Source of the DNA: Nitzschia sp. DOCU1
Taxonomy: Eukaryota; Bacillariophyta; Bacillariophyceae; Bacillariales; Bacillariaceae
NCBI GenBank assembly: GCA_951394045.1
Contig: OX595997.1
Span: 1,364,001-1,428,000, forward strand
DNA length: 64,000 nt
Direction: 5' to 3'
Numbering within the stretch: the first letter of the stretch is position 1; each line of letters starts with the position of its first letter. Both the position numbers and the translations under genes were made by a program. Of the stretch, positions 57,469-64,000 are shown in pieces. The notes under the pieces were generated by a model. The model was not told the origin of the DNA, did no database searches, and saw only the letters and a program-made list of their open reading frames with translations.

Positions 57469-58061
57469 CTGTTCTTAGTTGTTGATCGGTGTGGAAGCAA
57501 ATGAGTATTCAAGTGTCAAAGAAACAGCAGCCTTGATGTATGCTAATGGTCGTAAATGCCATTTTTGTCGACGAATTTCCGCTTTCGCGCGGAGTCGCTT
57601 GTTGTTTTGAAGCGGCGAAACGCCCAGTCAACGTGAGAACCGTCGAAGCGAAGTGTGCGGTTAAATGTTGGTGTCGTCCTCAATCAGAGAAACGCCGAAG
57701 ACGACGTCATTATCGCTGGTTTCACCGTGGCCGAAGACTGCTTGCAAGCCAACTGGTAGGGCCTTATCGCCCTTGACCCATTCGAACAAACACAGGCGTA
57801 CAAAATCTGGGGGAACTCTAGCTAGCACAAGAATGAAAGAACACAGTCTCTGGTAGAGAAGTCTACCTGGAGCTTTAATATCAATAATGGGACAAATAGC
57901 TCACAATACTTGATACAAAGATGATTTACTATCGCAAGGGTATTATTCTCGCCGTATGCTTGGTCGGCGAAAAGCCAGGATTCCAGCATTGCGACCTCAC
58001 ACTGCCAAGAATCCGCGTATCATTAGAATGCACGACAATACAGTTCCCGATGGCGGAGCCC
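57469..58061. other. Intergenic region, nothing recognised
   Basis: 593 bases between two minus-strand genes, expected to contain the promoter of the MsrB-like gene and the 3' end of the GST transcript. Overlapping small frames lack family features. Confidence 0.45.
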
Positions 58062-58742
58062 TCAATTGAGAGCAAAGGAAGCAGGAATCTTGATCGTGGG
58101 GTCCAGTCCATCGTACCACTTTTTAACTGCCTCATGAGATCGGACGGTCTTTCGCACCGTCGATATGTTCGGAAAACCGGAATCGATCGCATTGAGTGGA
58201 ACTCCATCATACAACCCTGAAACCAAGGTAGCCGTCGACGTGAAAACCATGAGATCGGCAATGGTCAAAGAGCTACCGACCGAATATCCTTCACTCCCAT
58301 TTTCTCCGATGAAACTGTCGATATTTTGAAGGATCTTGTGAACGGAGCCACCCTCAGCAACTGACTTTGCTCTTGCAGCTTCCTTCTCTTCTTGTGGTAG
58401 GCCTTGACCTTCACTATTGACCTTGGATCCGATGTCCTCGCAAGCGTCCATGAGACTGTCGACCAGGGCTGCCTTTACAATGTCGTCCGGGTACAAACCC
58501 GTTTCTTTGCCGACCATACGGAGAATGGCACGCTGCTGAGCAATCGTTTGGCCACCCGATAATGTCAGGACAGGAAGTGATCCCCACGGAGTGGTGGGCT
58601 TGACCTCGGGCCATTGGCTAAACACAATTCGTTCATCCGTGAACTGGATACCCCCGATCGTCAAGGCCAATCGGATAGTTTCACCCCTGCCTGGAAGGGG
58701 AAAGTAAGTAAGCTTGCAACCTTGGAGAATCATACTTGACAT
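58062..58742 (-). CDS. Glutathione S-transferase (sigma/alpha-like)
   Basis: 226 residues, single exon, ATG at 58742 in good context. The thioredoxin-like N-terminal domain starts KLTYFPLPGRGETIRLALTIGG, with Tyr as candidate catalytic residue, and continues LPVLTLSGGQTIAQQRAILRMVG (the cis-Pro and the Gln/Ser-type glutathione-binding turn). The all-helical C-terminal domain includes YSVGSSLTIADLMVF, the N-capping box typical of GSTs. GSTs conjugate glutathione to electrophiles and reduce peroxides in the cytosol. Substrate specificity is unknown. Confidence 0.88.
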   Translation of the reverse strand: MSSMILQGCKLTYFPLPGRGETIRLALTIGGIQFTDERIVFSQWPEVKPTTPWGSLPVLTLSGGQTIAQQRAILRMVGKETGLYPDDIVKAALVDSLMDACEDIGSKVNSEGQGLPQEEKEAARAKSVAEGGSVHKILQNIDSFIGENGSEGYSVGSSLTIADLMVFTSTATLVSGLYDGVPLNAIDSGFPNISTVRKTVRSHEAVKKWYDGLDPTIKIPASFALN

Positions 58743-59364
58743 GCTTGGAACAACGTCAATGAGTTCGACGAGTCCTTTTTATGGATGCAGAAACGATCTC
58801 GTGTTGGCAGATCCATCTTGGTGCATGCAGGAATCCATCGCATGCATGGTGATCTTTGTTCTCCCGACGACCACCGATGATGTTCTTCGAACCACCAAAA
58901 GATTCAAAGTCGAATTGATCATTTGCTGGAAAGGCGTCGCGCAGTCGACATCTCCGAGTGTCGGGCGCGAGTGTAAAGAATTCTGCAACGACCGGTAGTA
59001 GATGTGCTCTATGTACTCCTCTTTGGGGACTTGATAATTTATGTGGGCCATAGTTAAAGTAGCGTAGAGTCCTATACGCATAAGGAGAAGAAGAATTTTA
59101 TAGCTACTTTGGCAGAACCAGTCTTGCCAGAAAATGACGATTGTGTGGTAAAACCTTTGTGGTGGGGGTAGCAAATTGTGATCCCTGGCGGGACAACGTT
59201 GATGATTGCTTACCAGCAGCTACCAAGAGTCAGGCTTTCGTGAGCTCTCTTATGATAAAAATGCAGTAGGGCGAATGTAGTATGTTATCGATTATTATGC
59301 ATGTACTGACAGGCTGGCTTGTATTTGCCTTTGTCTTGTTGGAGCACGTATGCCACAGTCAGAT
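58743..59364. other. Intergenic region, nothing recognised
   Basis: 622 bases containing the GST promoter and the apyrase 3' end. A candidate tRNA-like box (GAGTTCGACGAGTCC near 58759) has no matching cloverleaf. Confidence 0.45.
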
Positions 59365-60642
59365 CTATTGGGGTGGGATTGTGTACATGTTGACAAACTC
59401 GACGCCTTCGTACTTGAACGGTTCATCAATGAGTAGTTCATCCATCAACACTTCGCCCGTCGTCACGTCAAAAATGACAAAGTACGATCGCTGCTTGCAG
59501 GCATCCAGATCATCCCCTGCACAGTCTTCTTCGACAGACCTCAAGGCCAAAACATGCCTGTCGTTGGTTCCAGGGACAAAGGCAAAGGACGAAAAGCCAT
59601 GTAATCCATCCTTGCTCTTCATGTTGACGGTAACGATCTCGTGAGAAGTAAAACCTTCATTTACCAAGACAACCTTATTGGAGCCCCGCTTCTCATCCAA
59701 CACGTCGTCATACTTTTCCGTCGATATTCGGCGAGGCATGAATACCCACTTGCGCAAATGAGGACTCCAATTGATGGCCTCATGAATCAAGTATCCAGGA
59801 GCCTGAGCGCCCAAGGCATTACGGACGTACGTGAATTCACGCGACCAATCTTTACGACGGAGTTCGCCCCGGGAATTCAAAATGCTAACCCAAAGATTGT
59901 TGGTATTGGCAATGGTTCCATCCTTGTGTGTATACTCTTTACCCATACTTCCCATGTAAAGTTCCCCATTCTTGACAGTCGACCACTCCCACTTCATTCC
60001 TTTTTCGGTATCTCCGTCACCTTCCGTGACGACAAAGCGCGGCACAACAAAGCTGGACTTGCCGTCGGCCGAGTTCAAAATCTCAAAGACTTCGCCCGTT
60101 CGATCATCAAAAGTGAGCAAACGATTATTGAAAATCGTCAATTCACTAAACTCGCCTCCACGACCAGCCTCGTTGTGGTGCGTGATTAACTCCCGCGTCG
60201 GTTCCATCTCCATCTCGTACTTGTGATGTTCAGGATCATAGGTAATCTTTCCAGGCAAGAGAACACTACGAAACGTCGGCTTGCTTTCTTCCTTAACCGC
60301 AGAAAGCTGGTCTAGATCCGTGACAGCGGCAAATCGAAAGACATTTTCTGCCAGTTTGCTGCCTTCGACGCTAAAGTATCCCGAACGCGCCGCTCCGGCA
60401 AACGTCCCACTGCCACTGAAGAGAGACTGGCTACTGGCCCGCAACGAGCCTCCCGGTCCCAGCTCGGAATCGTGCAATATATCCGACGAAATAATCAAAA
60501 TAAAGGCCAAAAAGGCCGTGGTCGCTAGAACGGCTCGAGAATGCTGTCGAATGTACCATTGCACTTTGGACAAGATTCCGGAATGATGACGGGGGTACGC
60601 CATACTTTCTCCACGGGAGATAGGGGCACTTGGAACAATCAT
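59365..60642 (-). CDS. Calcium-activated apyrase (CANT1/SCAN type), type II membrane protein
   Basis: 425 residues from the ATG at 60642. The frame is open without ATG for another 53 codons, to 60801, so an upstream exon or longer start is possible. A cytosolic N-terminus (APISRGESMAYPRHHSG) leads into one membrane span (AVLATTAFLAFILIISSDIL), placing the catalytic part in the ER/Golgi lumen or outside. The five-bladed CANT1 propeller is clear: GRGGEFSELTIFNNRLLTFDDRTGEVFEI, KGMKWEWSTVKNGELYMGSMGKEYT, WSPHLRKWVFMPRR, GFSSFAFVPGTNDRHVLALR and EGVEFVNMYTIP. The enzyme hydrolyses UDP/GDP and similar nucleotides with calcium, which in the Golgi supports glycosylation by removing nucleotide by-products. 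Confidence 0.88.
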   Translation of the reverse strand: MIVPSAPISRGESMAYPRHHSGILSKVQWYIRQHSRAVLATTAFLAFILIISSDILHDSELGPGGSLRASSQSLFSGSGTFAGAARSGYFSVEGSKLAENVFRFAAVTDLDQLSAVKEESKPTFRSVLLPGKITYDPEHHKYEMEMEPTRELITHHNEAGRGGEFSELTIFNNRLLTFDDRTGEVFEILNSADGKSSFVVPRFVVTEGDGDTEKGMKWEWSTVKNGELYMGSMGKEYTHKDGTIANTNNLWVSILNSRGELRRKDWSREFTYVRNALGAQAPGYLIHEAINWSPHLRKWVFMPRRISTEKYDDVLDEKRGSNKVVLVNEGFTSHEIVTVNMKSKDGLHGFSSFAFVPGTNDRHVLALRSVEEDCAGDDLDACKQRSYFVIFDVTTGEVLMDELLIDEPFKYEGVEFVNMYTIPPQ

Positions 60643-61299
60643 TTCAATATCCTGTTCGAGTTCTTCAAGTTTGGCGTTGTGCAGAAATAAACCCCCCGTG
60701 GTTGCCGGCGACCTGGCAATTGAATCGGAGCTTCCCTGACGGCTCCTAATTTTGTCCGTCGTTGCGTACAACAATTTCGTGTAACGATGAGGTCGTTTCA
60801 ATCAGATCAGTCACTGATCCGAAACAAACGACAACAACGCAAAGACACAATAACCTCCAACTACTTGCTGCTAGAAGACAATCTCAAGACGTTCTCTTGC
60901 GAGACACCCAAGCAATGCAAAAGTGAGAAAACGAAATGACGGTTGGCACTTTCACGTTCCTCCGCCAAATTTGAATGACCGAACGATGATGACCGCGTCG
61001 CTGTGTATTTACGATCAGATGAAGGACGGACGACGGAGCAGAGAAGCGAGGCTGGCTCGCAGGAGCATGCGGGGGGATGTTCGCCCCCGAATTTCAACTC
61101 GCGCCCCACCCCGTCCATGACAAACAGTCGAAAGAGTCAACTGGTTTAGTAAGGAGGTGAACGGTAAAACCAACTGCTCCACCGCACATCGCGATCGTCG
61201 GCCTCTCGCGATGGGCCCCCGATGAAAGGCGCTGCTGCTTTGGAAGACACCACCTGCTGTAGTAGAGGTAAATACCGTCGCGAAGTCAAATTTGAAACC
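60643..61299. promoter_or_regulatory. Divergent region between apyrase and eL29
   Basis: 657 bases between divergent starts. It contains the ATG-less upstream extension of the apyrase frame (60643-60801). Nothing else is recognised. Confidence 0.45.
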
Positions 61300-61834
61300 A
61301 TGGTCAAGGTCAGTTGAGCAAATGGTTGGAGTTGTTCGGGGTATGGATGAAGCTGAGGTGTAGCAGATGGCGACACAAGAGTTGCTTCATTCGAATTGGA
61401 TCCCGGAGTTTCGCGATCGGGTGCCACTGTGTTCTCGTGTCATGTTGCAACGGGGACCAGCTATTCGAGATCTGTGCAAGGAACATGAAGAACCGATTAT
61501 TCTTTTCTTTGGGCGCTCTCGATGCCGTTTGTTCATATGGTCGTCGGACGCGATTCGCCAGTTTTCAAGTCGTAAATGACATTCTAGGACCCGTCCCGAT
61601 GTTTCGTTTTTGCCCCCACAAGTCTACTTTTTCTCACACTTTCCCTCTTACTTTTCTTTCAAATTACAGCAAAAGAATACTTGTGCACACAACTCCACTC
61701 ACAAGGCCCATGCCAATGGCATCAAGAAGGCTAAGCGAAGCAAATACTTGTCGACGCGGGGAATGGACCCCAAGTTTCTGAGAAACCAGAAATTTGCCAA
61801 GAAATACAATGGTTCCAAGCGTGTACACGAGTAA
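61300..61834 (+). CDS. RPL29: Cytosolic 60S ribosomal protein eL29
   Basis: Two exons: a 9-nt exon 61300-61308 (Met-Val-Lys) and 61670-61834, separated by a 361-bp GTCAGT...TTACAG intron with a long pyrimidine tract, giving 57 residues. The second exon encodes the family core: [39 protein letters not shown] and KFAKKYNG. The first exon supplies the expected MVK start (MAKSKNHT in other eukaryotes). eL29 is a small basic protein on the solvent side of the large subunit. The intron is four to five times longer than the others in the window. Confidence 0.93.
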
Positions 61835-62371
61835 AATGGCGGGTGATGGCTACTGGTATGGAGGAATAGGGTTGACTTGTAATCTCTACTAGTAGTCCAT
61901 TGTCTAACAGTTTGGGAAACGAGACGTCTTGTTGATCTGTTTGGATAATTGATCGATGCACGTTGTAGGCCGTTGAAGCCTGCCAAGAGACGGTGATTAG
62001 CCTAGTTTTTTCATCGTACAATGGGCGACTCTTTAGCACGGCGTTATCTCGTCTCATGATAGTTAGATTCGCCAAGAGGCTAGGGCGGCCCGGTGAACAG
62101 TACAGTTGTGCTTTCGGCTTGCTAGTTTTGCTAGTATCCGCCCTATAGTTAAAGCGGCGAGCAGTAGTGCCCCAGAGGCATACATCATATCAGCAGCCAC
62201 GCAATAGTGTCTGGCGAGACGGCAGTTTGACCGGGTACTCTATTTGTTCGGTACATGGTCCTTCTATGCGTTAGCTCTAGTCGTCGTACTTTGAAGGCGG
62301 TACGCAATTGGTGGGACCGTCAAGCTCGGCATGACCGGAGTGTGCCATCATTGAAGGAAAATCGAAGCCGT
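61835..62371. other. Convergent intergenic region, nothing recognised
   Basis: 537 bases between the ends of eL29 and the hydrolase gene; no repeat or RNA gene seen. Confidence 0.45.
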
Positions 62372-63952
62372 TTAACGAGCTTTTCGTGGCGTATACGTTG
62401 CCGTGGTGTAAGCGATTGTAGTTCCCGAGCCTGTGATTTCCCATGTTATCTCTTCCTTTTGCATGGGGGAGTGGTAGGCCTTGGACCAATAGAGAATCGG
62501 ATTCAAACCAATGCTCGCGCCGTCGTACCTTGGTTCCATACCAAAGTACGGGCCGGAGCCATTGGCAGCCTCTGGTTTCATCGCCGTTCGCTTGATTTCA
62601 TCTTCGCCCTGTTTTGTCTTTTTGCCAGTGGGTTTTGAAAGTTCGGGAAAGGCTTTTCGTAGTTGTGCGGTAAGGTCTACTCGACTGCCGCACGTGGATG
62701 CATGCCCTGCTCCCTCCACTACGTGCACTTGGCATTGCGGAAAAAGATTAACAAGTCTTTCAGCCTCGGCAATTGAAGGCAGCGTCAAGTCATTTTCTCC
62801 TACTAGGATCAAGGTGCGAAGGAAAGGGTGATCTTGAAAGTCTCGCATCCGAGACTCCATCTTTTCACATCCCGTCCTAAGCCATTCTTCGAGCCGCCAT
62901 TCAAGTGTTCCTTGGTTCATATATTCTAATTTGCTAGGCAATGAAAAGGCGACGCGTCCCATAAACGCCTCCCGTACCGGGTCGTCAATGACACTGGGTA
63001 GCGCTTTAGCGCTGAGAATGAGGATCAGCTGTTCAAAAGAGTAAGCGTCGGAAAAGAGAGGCAACAAGCCTGCCAAACCAAAGGGATAGAGAAGCGGCGG
63101 AAGACTTGCAATGGATGGTCCCTTGGCAGCCAGTTGTGATCGATCGTAACAGGTGGCTGGATTGATCAGCACCAGGCCTTGAAGATCCACGTTGACAGCG
63201 CCTCTTCCCTTTGTTTCCAAAAGAGTCAAGGCTACCTCGGAAGCAACTATCCCTCCAAAGGATTCTCCCGCGAGATAGAGTTTGCGCTTGTCTTTCTTTG
63301 CGATCGGTTTTTGGTTTGCTGTAGGCGAAAACCAGCTAGACCAAAAGGGCTTCTCGGATCCCTCGGATGCAGTCGCATTACCATTGACTTCCGCCAACTG
63401 GGATCGTTCCACGGATGCAGCAGGGGGATCGAGTGTTCTCGCAACAATTTCTTCGCTACCCAGCTTCTCGATAAAATCCAAGACAATCAACTTGAGCTCA
63501 TCAAAGGTGGTTCGATCGTTCATTCCTATCGTCATGCACCACACCTCAAATTCGGTTCCAAGCTCTGGATATTGAATGAAAGGACAAATGTATGTTCCGT
63601 CAAAGCCTGGAAGATACAGAAGTATGGGCTTCTCACTGATCGTTCCATTCTGAAATTCTTTCACTGCTGGAGGATGCCCATAGTCTAACAATGGAGCCGC
63701 AAACTGGACGCGATGGAGTCGCGGAGTGGAATCTTGTACTAGCGGTTCATTCGACACGGAGTTTTTGTTCCAAACACGCTCGTCGTTCTTGAAAAGGCAA
63801 AGCTGAGCTAGACAGGACCTCTGTCGCAGCGAGACTCTTCTATTTCTTTCAGAGGAGAGGATATTGAATCCCGTCACAATCGAACTTCGGCCGATCACAA
63901 AACAGGCAAGAGCCTTCAACAGCACGCACCATGCTCTCTGACGGCACCACAT
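62372..63952 (-). CDS. Plastid-targeted alpha/beta hydrolase of the phytyl ester synthase family
   Basis: 526 residues, ATG at 63952. The N-terminus is a signal peptide (LLKALACFVIGRSSIVTG) followed by FNILSSERNRRVSLRQR, matching the diatom plastid presequence pattern with Phe at +1. The hydrolase domain starts near residue 110: ILLYLPGFDGTYICPF (oxyanion strand), nucleophile elbow LAGESFGGIVASEVAL (GxSxG), Asp in LILVGENDLTLPS and His in VEGAGHASTCG. The GFDGT and ESFGG signatures are those of plant PES1/PES2-type proteins, which make fatty acid phytyl esters and triacylglycerol in chloroplasts. The acyltransferase half of plant PES is absent here, so the reaction could be an esterase or transferase. 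The last 60 residues are Gly/Ser/Thr-rich. The 48 bases to the window end are upstream sequence. Confidence 0.85.
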   Translation of the reverse strand: MWCRQRAWCVLLKALACFVIGRSSIVTGFNILSSERNRRVSLRQRSCLAQLCLFKNDERVWNKNSVSNEPLVQDSTPRLHRVQFAAPLLDYGHPPAVKEFQNGTISEKPILLYLPGFDGTYICPFIQYPELGTEFEVWCMTIGMNDRTTFDELKLIVLDFIEKLGSEEIVARTLDPPAASVERSQLAEVNGNATASEGSEKPFWSSWFSPTANQKPIAKKDKRKLYLAGESFGGIVASEVALTLLETKGRGAVNVDLQGLVLINPATCYDRSQLAAKGPSIASLPPLLYPFGLAGLLPLFSDAYSFEQLILILSAKALPSVIDDPVREAFMGRVAFSLPSKLEYMNQGTLEWRLEEWLRTGCEKMESRMRDFQDHPFLRTLILVGENDLTLPSIAEAERLVNLFPQCQVHVVEGAGHASTCGSRVDLTAQLRKAFPELSKPTGKKTKQGEDEIKRTAMKPEAANGSGPYFGMEPRYDGASIGLNPILYWSKAYHSPMQKEEITWEITGSGTTIAYTTATYTPRKAR

Positions 63953-64000
63953 CGTCTCATGCCACGATATCTTGTTCTGGCTCCGATGAGTGTCAATGGG

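Noticed and set aside
58750..58800. tRNA gene near GAGTTCGACGAGTCC
   Set aside because: No A-box, acceptor stem or anticodon arm could be folded around it; no other tRNA-like B-box found in the intergenic parts.
61309..61669. Possible C/D snoRNA in the eL29 intron (GGATGAAGCTGA near 61346)
   Set aside because: C and D-like boxes are a few bases apart with no guide region and no terminal stem.

Overview
This is nuclear DNA of a photosynthetic stramenopile, most probably a pennate diatom. The protein-coding genes are compact, with short GT-AG introns (mostly 71-92 bp). Several proteins carry a diatom-type bipartite plastid presequence (signal peptide plus an aromatic or Leu residue after the cleavage site) or twin-arginine lumen signals. 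Plasma-membrane Ca2+-ATPase, LRR, EF-hand and PsbP-like genes sit beside a Ty1/copia element and a non-LTR element. No tRNA, rRNA or CRISPR array was seen.

Layout. 1-2.5 kb: a tandem pair of single-pass membrane proteins; the duplicated block carries a relic of the 3' end of the neighbouring ubiquitin E1 gene. 2.5-9.1 kb: ubiquitin-activating enzyme E1 (UBA1) head-to-head with mitochondrial ribosomal protein uS5m, then an LRR/RNI protein. 10.5-18.9 kb: LRR membrane protein, LCG-repeat (LiaF-like) protein, membrane parvulin, UTP5/WDR43-like ribosome-biogenesis factor, RluA-type pseudouridine synthase and JmjC/cupin_8 protein. 19.2-25.1 kb: a large SLC25-type carrier with a lumen-like presequence and GGxGY repeats, divergent from two tandem PsbP-like lumen proteins, only one of which keeps an intron. 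25.6-35.1 kb: a putative plastid EF-hand gene cut in two by an 8.8-kb non-LTR retrotransposon flanked by a perfect 17-bp target-site duplication. 36.1-39.8 kb: PMCA-type Ca2+-ATPase with three exons. 40.7-45.8 kb: a 1702-residue repetitive EF-hand membrane protein. 46.2-47.0 kb: BTB protein. 47.2-54.6 kb: a young copia element whose 402-bp LTRs appear identical; it sits in a duplicated copy of the 3' flank of the 1702-residue gene. 54.9-64 kb: acyl-protein thioesterase with a SAP-like tail, an MsrB-like/IQ probable pseudoenzyme, a GST, a CANT1-type apyrase, ribosomal protein eL29 and a plastid alpha/beta hydrolase.

The genes do not form one pathway. Loose themes are calcium handling (Ca-ATPase, two EF-hand proteins, IQ protein, Ca-activated apyrase), plastid/thylakoid proteins, and ribosome or RNA biogenesis. 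The most unusual material is the non-LTR element: interrupted host gene, a hairpin between ORF1 and an ATG-less ORF2, and a -1 frame change at an A5 run between ORF2 and ORF3. The MsrB-like protein lacking its redox cysteines and the carrier fusion come next.
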